Origin: Halichondria panicea
Taxonomy: Eukaryota > Porifera > Demospongiae > Suberitida > Halichondriidae
Assembly: GCF_963675165.1 (NCBI RefSeq)
Contig: NC_087393.1
Span: 4,407,502 to 4,471,501 of the forward strand
DNA length: 64,000 bases
Direction: 5' to 3'
This document shows, one piece after another, positions 42,601 through 54,900 of this stretch (the stretch's first letter is position 1; every line of letters begins with the position of its first letter). The notes beneath the pieces are model-generated. The model was given only the letters and a program-made list of their open reading frames with translations, had not been told where the DNA came from and did no database searches. The position numbers and the translations under genes were made by a program.

Positions 42601-44295
42601 CACAATCATTGTGACTAGGCACACAGAGTACAGGCCCACTAGTGTGGTCCTATACACAATTATTGTGACTAGGCACACAGAGTACAGGCCCACTGGTGTG
42701 GTCCTATAAACAGGCATTTTGTACTAGGCACACTGAGTGCAGGCCCACACTAGTGGGTGGTCCTACAAGCATTGTTACTAGGCACACAGAGTACAGGCCC
42801 ACTAGTGTGGTCCTATAAACAGGCATTGGGTACAGTACTAGACCACAGAGTACAGGCCCAGTATTATGATTCCTATAGCAGGCATGGCTACTGCACAGGT
42901 ATACAGACACACCATATCTATCATACAGACGGCCCACCTTAGGTGACTTTGTCCAATGCTCTGACCGTCCCAAGAGTAGTTCACTCACATCAGAGAGTTG
43001 ACTGTCATCACTGCCCAAGATCTCATCACTCAGACTCAGGGAAGGGCTGGAGGACAACAGCTCGTCGAGTTGTGTATACGCTTTGAGCGAAGGTGACCTT
43101 GACTCATAGCGTGATGCCTACAGAGGAAAAATGGAGATATCACAGCAGACAATAAATACCACAGTACGCTTACTTTCATCAAGGACTAACTTCATTATAC
43201 ATGCGTGTACGTATGATTTGATTGAACTAGAATGGACTAACTGAACTAAAGTTATGGCCGTCAAAGATGTTCGCTGGGTTCTGCTGGATCCTTTACATTG
43301 GACGCTTACGTGAGTGTCCAGGGTTGAGCTCCGCCCAACTAGGTAATACCAGTAATCATACCCTACCTACAATTAAATGGACGCAGAGGACTACGAAGAT
43401 TAACCAACCACACATTTGTGAGCACAAATCAAGGTCTAAAGTGTACATGATTGCACAAATTAAATCTGGAGTTTATAGCGTTTATCGTTTATGCAGGCAC
43501 TTGTAGAGTGTATGTGCACTTACTTGAGGATTAGGTCTCTGTAGTGATGTAGATGGTCCAGCATCAAGGCTCCACAGCCCCTCCTCACTGGTATGCACTC
43601 GGCCTTCCCCGGCCCCGTAACTGATACCACTATCAGGAAGATTGGTTTGAATCAGATACAACGGAGAGGTACATGTAGGAGTAGCTTTAGGGATTTGCTC
43701 AAATCTACGATGCTCTTGTGTCGTGTGATGATGTCGAGCCCCTTTATGTTCACTAGCACGTCTCTTAGCTTTATCTCGACTCGAATCAGATGTAGTTTTC
43801 TCCACTTCTCGTTGAGTGTTAGTCGATTGAAATGAACCAATCGGTTGCTGTTGCTGTGTTGATGCACCAGTCCTTGTGATGGGTTTAAATGTGCCCAGTC
43901 GAGGCAGCAACCCCTGAGGGGGGTCAATAGTGAATGGTGGCTCTAGTTTACTCGACTTCAGGACTTGGAGTAACAACTTGGCATACTCGTTGCGCTCAGC
44001 TCTGTGATAGATGGATGGATACAGAATGGATATTAATGATGTACATGCACGATACCAGGAGTACTCCTGGCGATACACACTTACTTTTCAATTTTTACTG
44101 CAAGTAGCTTCTTAATCCAAGAAGTTACTTTACTTCTCTCCTCTGTATGAGACGTAAATAAGATAATCAGTGCTTGTAGTTTTATACATTAGAATAATTA
44201 TGATCAAATTCACCTGATTTTTGTGGCAATTTCTTTGCATGAGGCTTCATTCTCGAGATGATTTGCTTGAACTCATCATCTAAGACCTCTCCCAT
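30939..44295 (-). CDS. CEP112: CEP112 orthologue, centrosomal coiled-coil protein (1042 aa, 23 exons)
   Basis: Exons: 44,214-44,295; 44,085-44,142; 43,524-44,001; 42,938-43,117; 42,389-42,485; 39,574-39,629; 39,437-39,523; 39,020-39,226; 38,346-38,489; 37,744-37,839; 37,541-37,599; 37,101-37,362; 36,784-36,876; 36,272-36,502; 35,157-35,411; 34,708-34,788; 34,214-34,357; 33,810-33,884; 32,541-32,593; 32,065-32,161; 31,631-31,720; 31,356-31,421; 30,939-31,076. They sum to 3129 nt with every phase matching. The N-terminus has the DUF4485-type signature (LDDEFKQIISRMKPHAKKLP, SWIKKLL, ERNEYAKLLLQVLK), a Ser-rich linker follows, then nearly continuous coiled coil to a C-terminus (LKRSYEEKLRGMLPLAVKQ, EYEDTIKSLRTQISVLQQRA) like human CEP112 (about 955 aa). 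Exon 12 encodes four ERDQQIASLREE-type repeats. One donor is the weak AAT|GTTTGT. Introns host a tRNA-Sec gene, a pogo-like gene and three minisatellites. Confidence 0.9.
32287..32373 (-). tRNA. tRNA-Sec (UCA), 87 nt, in a CEP112 intron
   Basis: On the minus strand the gene starts GCTTGAATGACCCTCACTGG and ends CAATTCCACCTTTCGAGCG. The 5' GCTTGAA pairs with 3' TTCGAGC (one G-U). The long anticodon arm TGCAGGCTTCAGACCTGTAG carries the UCA anticodon within CUUCAGA. The variable arm is long (GGTGATTGACGTCAC region) and the T arm is GTGGTTCAATTCCAC. Length 87 and all arms match eukaryotic selenocysteine tRNA, not tRNA-Ser. A run of T residues (Pol III terminator) follows at once. It lies in the intron between exons 32,541-32,593 and 32,065-32,161, on the same strand as the host gene. 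Selenocysteine insertion at UGA is therefore expected in this organism. Confidence 0.92.
33042..33192. mobile_element. MITE, GTATAGCG/TTTTCG family, in CEP112 intron
   Basis: ATTGTATAGCGCTAAATTTC at the left, CTCGAAAATTTCGCGCTATA at the right, with internal GGCGTGGCTTCCGGTAAGCA. About 150 bp. Confidence 0.7.
33340..33662. repeat. 60-bp minisatellite in CEP112 intron
   Basis: Five to six units, each TTGGTTGACTGGCTGTCTCT then TAGTGAGTACTATACAAGCA and a C-rich CCCCCTCCCCCCACACAC. The unit is 60 bp, so both strands stay open across the array; these frames are not genes. It lies between CEP112 exons 33,810-33,884 and 32,541-32,593. Confidence 0.9.
36503..36617. repeat. Long GT/CA microsatellite forming a CEP112 splice acceptor
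   Basis: About 100 bp of GT repeats end in a run of about 14 G. On the coding minus strand this is poly(C), then (CA)n, ending directly in the CAG acceptor of the exon at 36,272-36,502. The intron therefore lacks an ordinary pyrimidine tract. Confidence 0.85.
39876..42032 (+). CDS. pogo/Tigger-type transposase-derived protein (626 aa), nested in CEP112
   Basis: Exons 39,876-40,041; 40,130-41,096; 41,285-42,032 (1881 nt, phases match, GT-AG introns of 88 and 188 bp). Residues 20-27 QPRITDFF fit a PCNA-binding PIP box. A basic KKRGRAKK patch follows. Then a CENP-B-type HTH pair (about residues 135-265: KRRRSFTVQQKREVIEYAKK; GTRGWFQKFLVRNNIL) and a DDE_1 domain: D303 in NMDE, D417 in LVMDCCHPH. 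The third position in the LQPLD-type motif reads LQPVS, with Ser453. The acidic C-terminus has DVQEDVQEE. The frame is intact, no terminal inverted repeats flank it, and the third acid is lost, so it looks domesticated. It lies antisense in the CEP112 intron between 42,389 and 39,629. Active catalysis is unlikely; DNA or chromatin binding is inferred. Confidence 0.85.
42158..42345. mobile_element. MITE, GTATAGCG/TTTTCG family, just 3' of the pogo-like gene
   Basis: GAGGTGCATTTTCGTGAGGT at the left and GAAAATTTCCCACTATACAG at the right as degenerate inverted ends. Its family differs from pogo/Tigger, so it is not the transposase's own terminus. Confidence 0.5.
42530..42870. repeat. ~60-bp minisatellite in CEP112 intron
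   Basis: Five to six imperfect units around AGGCACACAGAGTACAGGCC then CACTAGTGTGGTCCTATA with a variable CAATCATTGTGACT or CAGGCATTGGGTACT part. It lies between exons 42,938-43,117 and 42,389-42,485. Confidence 0.85.
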
Positions 44296-44560
44296 TATTT
44301 ATTCTGCTTGCAATGAGCTTTGTAGGAGCAATCTTTCCTTGTCACAATAAATTACATGGTGAGAAAAGTTTGAAATTACCGCTCGTGCTTTTAATTAGAA
44401 TGTTATGGTAACGTTTGTTTATCGCGCATGCACAAAAATTACAAGAAAATGGCTGAATAAAACAAACACTTCTTATGCACATAATATATTAATATATCTG
44501 CACACACAAAATAATAATGAACACGTATAGATTTATGTATACAAAAATGATAAATCCCTT
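44296..44560. promoter_or_regulatory. Compact interval between TBC1D16 stop and CEP112 start
   Basis: Only 265 bp separate the TBC1D16 stop (44,561) from the CEP112 ATG (44,295), and both genes run on the minus strand. It must hold the TBC1D16 3' end and the CEP112 promoter. No TATA box is evident. Confidence 0.5.
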
Positions 44561-47500
44561 CTAACATACTGCTTCATAATCAGACACAAACCCAGTTCTA
44601 GAGCAGCTACCGATTCCTCTACAAACAGAGCAAGCCAATTTCGGGCTATCTTTACACGACCAAAACTCTTTGTTCATCACCGAATACAGGAGACAGCTAA
44701 CTTCAGGGCTTGAGCAGAACTGATGCAAATATCCTCTCGCTTGGCTGAGCACAATATCTCGAGGCATTGAGTAGCTTAGTGTGTTGAAAAATACCATAAG
44801 TTCGTTTATGTGCATGTTCTTGTCGATTGCTTTCTGTCCGTAGATCGCCAAAATCGCTACACAGATAAATAAATGGAAAGAGTTCGTCTTGTAGTTGGAC
44901 CAACACGTCTCCCAGATTATCAGTGCGTCTTCTTCATAGAACTCTCTCTTGAGACAGACAAGTAACCAACGGTGACAAAACATCAATGTGGTCCCGTCCT
45001 CAATATTTTCAAGGTAGATATAGAACGATGGAATGAGCATCTCAATCAAAAGTCGCAGCGGCTCCTGCATGAAACAAAACAACACTTTTATCAATCTACT
45101 GAAATTATAACTGGAAAATTTAGTGGGTGGGGGTGGGTGTTTTAATTTGGCGATTTGGCGATTTGGCGAATTTTACCAAAGATTGCCAAATTTAAAACCG
45201 TCAAATTAAAGTTTTCCGGTGGACACAACGTCATTGCAGCAGTAGGCAATTGCAAATCAAAAAACGCCAATTACATTTCAAATGGCTCATGAGTCAAATT
45301 TTAAAGTTAAGTGAGTAAGTAAGATATATATTTTATGTCTAGAAGGATAGCCTCCTACGCAGCCCTCTGAAACCCTTGCTAATGTGTACATGTACCTCCA
45401 TAATTATAGTTGCTATATTCATGCACAGCACAATACTGGTTAATCTGAGGCCTGCGTACTGGTATATAATTAAAAGCATATTTACTCACAATCTGATGAG
45501 TGACGGAGATGTGGTCTTTGCCCGGTTTGTAGAAGGCACTGCTCTGCACTAGTTTAGTAAAGCACCAGAATGCCTCAGCCTCTTCGTCCAGTGCAGCCAG
45601 CAGAGGAGCCAGGAGATCAGTCATGCCTGTGTGGGAATGAAGACCATTGGTAGCATATCCTGGGAAATGTCCGGGCACATAGTTACAAGTTACTTACAAG
45701 CACGTGCGTTTGATTGGAACCTTTAGCACAAAATCACACTCTCGCTCGGTAATTATGACTAAAACAGTCAAATGTGCTAATCATACATAGTGTACACACC
45801 TTGACAATACCGGATGTTTGGCTTAAAAAGTAGGTAGTTCAAAATGATATCCCTGCAGAGGCAAAGAAGAAATGATAAATGTAGACAGACAATCATGAAA
45901 GACAAAATGATTCATTCTGATTATCATAAGCAGACATTAGCTAGTGGATAACTACAAAACGTTTTGTATAGCCATGCCTATTGTATCTCTGCAACTGGTT
46001 CCCAAAATGGATGTTAACTCAAGTTTAGCTAATTACAGAGCCATCTATACGTACGTACATGAGTGTGTTGCAGTGAGCATTGTCCTCTCCCTTGTAGTAG
46101 GAGGTGGAGCGATCTGTTCTCACCACGTCCTTCTCTATCTGATGGTACACGTCTGGGCGGCCACCCCTCCCTGCTGAGTCAGCACCCCCAGACACATCCT
46201 TCAAGTAACCGCCAGACCTCTCGTTCTCTTTCCTACAATTACACGGTAAACATTGTACTTTCAACATGCCTAGTAATCTACACCAAGCAGGTATAATTAT
46301 AGTCAATCATCACACTGGCACTAATGGCCCTCGGGAATACATACAACACATAAGGGTAAAATCAGTACTGACCCTTTATGTTAAAAATATGCTAAAAGGC
46401 TACAAAAGTGGTGCCAATCCCTACTAAAAACCCTTATGAGATTACGGAGATATTGAAGAACTTATACGTACCTTCTTTTGTCAAGGGCCCAGTATTCGTC
46501 CCTCCTCTTGGCTCTGATGGCATCCCTCTCCCCCGCAGTCGAGTGAAACGTGTAGAGACCCAGAAGGAATGGCCACACCTCCTTCCTTAACGAGGGAGAA
46601 ACCCCTTGTAGGAACACAACCTGGGAATAATGCAAATAAAACGTTATCTTGCTGAAACTACATGTACACAGAGTAAAGTATATTTTAATTTTACTGTTCA
46701 TGTATAGCACACTAATAAAAAATTAAACTGAAACTGCTTCACAAATCAATAATAAGAGGACATACAATGGTGTCTGCCTCAGACATCATCTTAGCAAGGG
46801 CCAGTCACTTGACAACCAAACAAGAAGTTTGCACGATCTACATTTCCTCACCAATAGGGTGTTTTCAATTGTGAGTGAAAGAGAAATTATTATTGGTTCA
46901 CCTTCCTGACGTATCCACTGTCCACAATCTTCCCCTCCTGATCGAGCAGATCTCTCCACACCTCTTTTGTCAGAACACTCTTGATCGTACCCTCGTCTGG
47001 GTGGAGCTCTGAGAGACTCAGCTTGGGACGAAAGATGGTGAATGTGTGCTGATGGGTCTCCTTGTGACAATGGTGCTTGAAGAAACTCCACGAGCGAAAC
47101 AGGTGGATGAGGTCATTGAGTCCACCATTCTTGAAATGAAATACCTGGAAGATATAGTTGTAACTATCAGTTAAAACAGTGCAATAATAGAAACCACACT
47201 TTAAGCTTAATAATAAAGTTAACGTTACATTCCAAGAACAAGGAACACAAACATATTGTGTTTGCAAGCTTTATACTACACTTCCAGTGGGGAAAACAAC
47301 TGCACACATCTGCTCCACGTGCACACAGGCCATTGTGTTCTCAGGACTACATTGTAGTGCCCATACAATCACTATAATACAATTTATCGATCATCACGAT
47401 AATGGGTTGAGGGTTGTAAAACAACAGACAGTGTGTCACTAAGAGCATGCAAGAATACATACTGTACTTCTAAAACAATCACTCACTCTGAATTTCCGGT

Positions 47501-48227
47501 CCTTGCTTGTGATGACCATCTCCCCAGATATGAGCAGCCCATTATCACCAATACGATAAAAAACCCGAATGACCTCCATGAGTCCAAGATCGATGGACAC
47601 GGAGGAACACTCCTCACCCCCAAACCCACCACTATTACTATCCGACAAAGACAAACTTCGACTCCCTCGGGTGACATCAACGGAAACTAGCGATGCTTGG
47701 CGTTGGGCTAAAATACTAGAATTGGGGGCCCAGTTTAAAATGAGTGTGGTTCCGAAATCGGAGCCCCTGGTTGTAATAAATAGGAAGCCTGGAATGAGAT
47801 CTTGGCTATCGCGGCTTGCAGCTGCTGCCCTGGGCAGTCTGGTCTCCTTACTGTTATAGCTGTCACCAGATTCCCCTAGAGAGGAGGACAGAGAATAGTC
47901 ACGAGACGAACGCGAAAGGGATGAAGACGTCGAAACGCTTTTCTTTCGAGGGTGTTTCAGATAAACATTGTTTTTACGGAAAAGTATATCGTCAGCATCT
48001 AGCGTTCCGATTGGTTCAACTGGGGATAGGACGGGTGAGGGTGTGCGACTCCATTCTTTGGATAATGGCTTCTCGCTGTTGTGTGTGACTACTCGTAGCT
48101 CTTGTTCATCAACGTCATTATTGATGCTCTCGAATTGTGGTCTCCCTCTTCGAGTTAGTGTGTTGAACGCTTTATCAATAAATGACTTGACTGTTGTGGC
48201 CATGTTCATCTGGAGGTTAGTAACCAA
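44561..48227 (-). CDS. TBC1D16: TBC1D16 orthologue, Rab GTPase-activating protein (666 aa)
   Basis: Exons: 47,487-48,227; 46,902-47,144; 46,472-46,620; 46,059-46,232; 45,800-45,852; 45,490-45,626; 44,561-45,064 (2001 nt, phases match). The N-terminal part resembles TBC1D16 (DDILFRKNNVYLKHP; GTTLILNWAPNSSI). The FHFKNGGLNDLIHLFRSWSF block precedes the TBC domain, about residues 340-590: EVWPFLLGLY, the Arg finger IEKDVVRTDR, the Gln finger RYCQG, GMTDLLAPLL, FCHRWLLVCLKREF and HLFICVAILAIYG. Both catalytic fingers are present, so it should be an active Rab GAP (human TBC1D16 acts on Rab4A in endosome recycling). The C-terminus after the TBC domain carries Cys-rich CKDSPKLACSVCRGIGSC. A second in-frame ATG 24 nt downstream of 48,227 could also start translation. 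Confidence 0.9.
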
Positions 48228-48543
48228 TCTCAGTGAAGCTCTGCAGAGAGTATCAAAACCTAGTACCTCATACTAGATATAATTATCAGTAGACTACATA
48301 ATGTAGGTATATAAATTATAGGTATAGCTATGGTCTACCTGTTACAGATCAATATAATGCCATTTCTTTGTTCCTCTTCTTGCTGTAATAGTTAAGTTCT
48401 GCAAAAGAAACTCAAAATTATCTTTGTTTCTTTGCCTGCTTCCGGTGGGGGCGTGTTTTCAGAATTCTCAAACAACGACCCCGACACGTGGTACAACAAA
48501 AAGCGGTTGCATCGCGCGTCATCCACCCACACACACTCCTGAT

Positions 48544-48593
48544 TAGCCTCGAGGCCGATTAAAATTTTAATCAGCCTGGATTCGAGGCTAACT
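48544..48593. repeat. TAGCCTCG-family foldback pair
   Basis: TAGCCTCGAGGCCGATTAAA and the inverse ATTCGAGGCTA at 48,544-48,593. A second, about 50-bp hairpin (GGCCGATATTTTAATCGGCC with TCGAGGCTA) is at 48,661-48,712. Both lie between TBC1D16 and the NLR gene. Confidence 0.65.
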
Positions 48594-48911
48594 CCTGATA
48601 CAGAAGCCATGACCCAAAAATAGTTTATGATTATCAAGACATAATAATTATTTATACTACAGCCTTGCGCCTCAGTTCAAGGCCGATATTTTAATCGGCC
48701 TTGATCGAGGCTAATCAAGACACAAAAAGGATGTACGCACAATCATTAAATACGTATGAGGATCTATTCTACTGTTAGCTACCTCTGCAGATCAAAAAGA
48801 CAAACTATATAAATCATACATACATATATCATATCTACATAATTTTATATCTACATGCTCTAATAAAAATAGTCTACCACTTTCGTCAACAAAGCGTACG
48901 TGCATGACAAA

Positions 48912-51900
48912 CTACATATACTTGCTATCTAATTGTGTGACCAAGTCAGTGTGTAGTGGGTTGAGTCTGAGAGTGGAGACAAACTCGTGGTACTTGTGGG
49001 GGTGGTGTTTGACCACACCCAGCAGGGCAGTGTACAATCTGGTGGCCTTCTCTCTCTTGGTCTCATTTAACTCGTTGGTTTTCTCAAGAATAGACACAGT
49101 GATGAGCCCAGCTGACAGGAGGTGGAGGGCCAAACCCTTTGGATCCTCAGAGAGTGACTGGACTATCTTCTCACTGCAGCTCACCAGCACACTGTAGCCA
49201 GCGTTACCTGCAGGAGAGAGGAAATAGTTAGACATGATACGCCCACACAACCTAAGTCTACAATGTACATGTAATGTGAACAAATGACTCAGTACAGTAT
49301 ATACATGTATAATAAAAGTTAAAGGTAATTACTTAAAGAAAAAAGATTACAGGTTCAGCTCTGGAGTATCTGCATGAAGTGTACTATGAGACACTGACTT
49401 CAGAAATGTCGATGGAATAGCTACAAAAGCACATAATATTATCTTTGTGTGGATGAGTCACTTTTTCTTGCGAGAAAATAATCATGTGATACGTTGCTGC
49501 TCGCAATCGATAAAGTAGAGTCAGTCTGTATATATGCATAGAAATAATTATGATTGTAATCTAAGTTTTTAAAAGTACCTTGTTTTCATGTTCTTCTAAA
49601 ATAGGAGCTATTTTTTCGGTCTCATTTTACTGACTAAATGTTTTTATGGTTCCAGTCTCTGGGTAATAGAAAGATATCGAGGGTCAGTATAACGTTATAT
49701 TAACTAAAGATGTACTAATATTGGGGTCTCTCTCAACGTACCACTTGTTATATTTATAAGAGCTGCTTCATGCAGATTTAAAATTTCACGAAGATGCTAT
49801 CTAGTAGCTCAGTGGCGTAGGCAGAGGGGGGGTTGATGGGGCTAGAGCCCCCTGCTTCATCAACTCCAACTCAGCTTGAATCACCGTTATCTGTCAATCT
49901 ATTCTGCACTGTACTGCATGCATATCGTTACTATATAATGATGTCATTCAATAGAAATGTGGGCAGGGGCCTTCCATCTAAGAGGAAAAGTGATGACCTT
50001 TTTTTTTAGGTAAAATTCTAAGTTATTCAGCGCCTGCTCTGGCCTTGCTCAACCAATTTGAGCCCTGCCCTTCTCAAAATCCTGACTACGCCACTGTAGC
50101 TACCTGTTTTTTTGTACATCTATATATATAGCGGGTTATTTTTGTATGGTGGACATTTTTGGATATTTTGTATTGTAGAGCATCATACGAATTATTCTAC
50201 CGCAATATATAGTAGACCAATATTGTTCATACATTTGCACCAACGAAAATTACCCGCTCACTAAAACTAAGACTAAGACAGCATGCATAGTTAAATAGTA
50301 TATCATATAGCTACTCACCTTTGGCTGACAAGTACTGTGCCACCTTGATAGCAACGTCTCCTTTGTCCAGGGAGATTAGGATGAGTAGCAGAGCTCTGAA
50401 GGTGCCCTCTGCAACAACTCTGTCCAGCCAATATTTCAGAGCCAACTTTATTCCAGCTTGTGTTCGATTCATGGCTGTTCTAGCCTTCTCTTCAATGACA
50501 TCAGTTTGCTGTCCAGGTGAGAGCCTCAGCATTTCAACATAGTCATTAGTGTTGTCGAAATATGACGATAATTTGGGAAGGTCTATTTCTTCTATTCTTG
50601 TGTCAAGCTGCTCGTCAGTGATATTACTTTCTCTCTTTAGTGTTTCAACGGTTAGACCTGATAACACAATAATTAACATCACACTTGTGCCTTTGGGCTT
50701 CTAAATCCCATGACACCTCCAAAACAGTGTCTAACTATTATTATTAAAGCACCATGCATAGTGTCCAATGTATTAGAATCACGAAAAATTTCCCAGAAGT
50801 GTCTGGGATAATTGAATAATTGTTAACTGATAATAGTATACAGCTACCTTGTAATGTTTGTGGAGCACACAATTATCTTTGATGATGCAAAATAGCATTC
50901 TAGCTTTGTGTATAATACAGTATCAACTTACTGGTAGGTACTTCTCTTAGGGTGTTTATTGTGACGTCACTTTGCTGTCCAGATGAGAGGCCTGACTCCA
51001 GATAGCCGTCATGGGTGCTGTCAGATTGTGACAACATTTCAGAGAGGTGTGTTTCTTCTACTGTTGTGTCAAGCTGCTCGTTAGTGACTTCAATGTCTCT
51101 CTCAATAGGCAAACCTTGCGAAGGAAAGGATCGAGAGCGGGTTTGTTGCAGGACATAATACAACAATAATTTTAAATTCAATGTCAACGTATATACTACT
51201 AATAAAGGCATATACACATGCAATCGCAGATTATTGCTTACTTTGTAGCTGTTGTTTTTGGCTGATTAGTTTGTCAGAAGTTTCAGTAGCTGTGGAATCC
51301 TGACTAGCTGTAGGTGACATATCCTCTTGTAGTTCATTCAGATCTTCAGCAGTAGATTTGAAGTCCGTATCATCACTGGTAGAATCTTCTGAATCAGTAT
51401 TACTGTACTGTGAGTGTAAGGAGATAATTATATATATTTCACATGTACTCATGCCTTTTACGACTTTCAGCCTGATCAAAAAAGCAAAAAGTATATATTT
51501 GGCAGTATACAATAATTTTTGACGGCAATCATCATCGTTCTTATCAAAAATTTAAACATTACATACATAGTAGGTCTTGTATATAGACACTGTATTTACT
51601 TACTTCTGGTAGAGAGTCACTTGCATCATCTGGTATTGATTCAGAACTAGTGTAATCAAATTCTTCATCTTCAGACGTGTTTCTCTCCTATAAAATGATG
51701 CAATATAATATTCACAGTAACCATGCAATGTGCATGGCTATATGTATATATACATAATCCAAATAATACGTTACGAAACTTCGACACAATTTCGCGAAGC
51801 TTCGTTAAATGTTCGTGAAGTTAACATTTAGAAACTAAAGTTCAAAATCCGTTATTTGGGGTTTACGCCTCAGGTTAATGAGGATATTAAATTTGTAAAC

Positions 51901-54900
51901 CTTTCCAAGCTTGTGACGAAGCTTCTCAAACCAAGTGCTAAGTTTTTGCAATTAACCTACGATACATTTCAAGACTATAAATTAGGACTATAGAGTGTGA
52001 TCTAGTTACTACATGGCTGAGGGCTTCTATAAAGCATGGACACCAACAAACAGTGTCTCAGTCGTTTAGGTACTAGTGCACATGCGTAAACCTGTCTCGT
52101 GGCTTGACTATACAATACTACTTTTCTTGACAACGGGAAACTAAGTAAGTTGTAGGTATACTAAGTCCCATAGTATACCTCCTCTGAGGCACTGTTCCCA
52201 TGTACTTTTCACATGTAGATCTTATCAACTAGTGTGTGTATAATTATATATAACACTAAGAGCTGCAACTCCGGGTTATAATATATATACAGCAATACCA
52301 ACAGTCAGAACAGATTTCCTCAAAACTTGATGAATCTTTTTCGTACAATGAAATTGCTGGAGTCTTACCTGCAAAAACTCTTCAAGTCTTTTCAATCCCT
52401 CCGTACTCACGAGATTGTCATCTAGATCAATATCTTCAATACATGGAAACACAGAAGGCAAATAAGTAATAAGGGCAGTCACTGCGTCATCACCAATGCT
52501 GTTGTTTTGAAGGTCCAAACATTTTAAACACTTTCGTTGAATATCGTGAGATTTAAGGTATGAAAATAATGTAAATACATCATTTGAAGTAACCTGACAC
52601 TGATCACAATCCAGCTTCTCCAGTGATGGACAGCACTGAATACATTCAGCTAGTATGAAAATGTTCTTGCCATGAAGCAAATTTCGCCAAAGACCGATAC
52701 TTATTGTATTGCTGTTAAGAGATTCTGAATTTAAAACAGGATTGTTCAAACAGAGGTCAGTAATGGAAGTGTGAAGGGTTGATTCCAGGTGAAGTCTTGT
52801 TATTGGACAGTTTTCGCTAGAGAGCATTCTAAAGATGGCTGACAAACCACTGTGTCCAAGTGGATTGTTATCAACACACAACTTAATTTTACAGGAGAGT
52901 GGGTTTGAAACATCCTCAAAAGAAGCCAATACTTTATCAGAAAGTTCTTTCGCTGCTTCACTGTCGAGATTAGTCTCACTTAAGTTCAACTCCAACTCCT
53001 TCCTATTAGTAGCAAGTCTTACAAACGCCTTTCCTATTGCACCAGCTCCAGGTACACCGATATTGTTCTCAGAAAGATCAAGGTCCTCCAGATGAGGACA
53101 GTGAGAGGCAATTGATGGTAAGAGTTCAGTTAGTAGTCTTCCATTCTCCTCAACATTGTCAGGGAGGGTATTTGATAGTTGCATCCTCTCAAGATTACCA
53201 AAAATGTTGGCTTTAATAGCGATTGTCAAGCAAGCAACATGAGTGTCCCCGCTTGGTTTGTTGTTTTGAAATGACAGCTTTTTCAATTTGTTAAATTGAC
53301 CAAAATAAGTTGCCTTTATTTGACCTTGATTGACTGCATGTGTGTGGTCTAGATCAAGTCTTGTTACTGGACAGTTTTCGTTAGAGAGCATTCTAAAGAT
53401 GGCTAACAAGCCGCTGTGTCCAAGTGGGTTGTTATCAACATGCAAATCAATTTCACAGGAAAGTGGGTTTGAAACATCCTCTAAAGAAGCTAACACTTTG
53501 TCAGAAAATACTTTCGCTGCTTCACTGTCGAGATTAGTCTCACTTAAGTTCAGCTCCAACTCCTTCCTATTAGTAGCAAGTCTTACAAAGATCTCTCCTA
53601 TTGCACCAGCTCCAGGTACACCGATATTGTTCTCAGAGAGATCAATGTCATTCAGATGAGGACAGTGAGAGGCAATTGATGGTAAGAGTTCAGTGAGTAG
53701 TCTTCCATTCTCCTCAACATTGCCAGGGAGGGTGTTTGATAGTTGCAACCATTCGAGATTACCAAAAATGTTGGCTTTAATAGCCATTGTCAAGCAAGCT
53801 ACATGAGTGTTCCCGCTTGGTTTGTTGTTTTGAAAATACAGGTTTTTCACTTTGCTACATTGACCAGGTAATGTTAGCGTTCCAATTGAGATTGCCGTTA
53901 TTTGGCCCTGTTTGACTGCATGTGTGTCGTCTAGATCAAGTCTTGTTACTGGACAGTTTTCGTTAGAGAGCATTCTAAAGATGGCTAACAAGCCGCTGTG
54001 TCCAAGTGGGTTGTTATCAACACGCAAATTGATTTCACAGGAGAGTGGGTTTGAAACATCCTCTAAAGAAGCCAATACTTTATCAGAAAATTCTTTTGCT
54101 GCTTCGCTATTGAGATTAGTCTCACTTATTAATAATTTCAGCTCCAAATCCTTCCTATTAGTAGCAAGTCTTACAAAGATCTCTCCTATTGCACCAGCTC
54201 CAGGTACACCGATATTGTTCTCAGAGAGATCAATGTCATTCAGATGAGGACAGTGAGAGGCAATTGATGGTAAGAGTTCAGTGAGTAGTCTTCCATTCTC
54301 CTCAACATTGTCAGGGAGGGTATTTGATAGTTGCATCCTCTCAAGATTACCAAAAATGTTGGCTTTAATAGCCATTGTCAAGCAAGCTACATGAGTGTCC
54401 CCGCTTGGTTTGTTGTTTTGAAATGACAACCTTTTCAATTTGCTACATTGACCAGGAAATGTTAGAGTTTCAAAATGAGTTGCCGATAATAGGCCCTGGT
54501 TGACTGTATGTGTGTGGTCTAGGTCAAGTCTTGTTACTGGACAGTTTTGGTTAGAGAGCATTCTAAAGATGGCTAACAAACCGCTGTGTCCAAGTGGATT
54601 GTTATCAACACGTAAATCAAGTTCACAGGAGAGTGGGTTTGAAACATCCTCTAAAGAAGCCAATACTTTATCAGAAAATTCTTTTGCTGCTTCGCTATTG
54701 AGATTAGTCTCACTTAAGTTCAGCTCCAAATCCTTCCTATTAGTAGCAAGTCTTACAAAGATCTCTCCTATTGCACCAGCTCCAGGTACACCGATATTGT
54801 TCTCAGAGAGATCAATGTCATTCAGATGAGGACAGTGAAAGGCAATTGATGGTAAGAGTTCAGTGAGTAGTCTTCCATTCTCCTCAACATTGTCAGGGAG

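Noticed and set aside
47569-48276. Plus-strand frames of 90-102 codons across TBC1D16 exon 1
   Set aside because: Antisense to a well-supported coding exon, with no conserved motifs.
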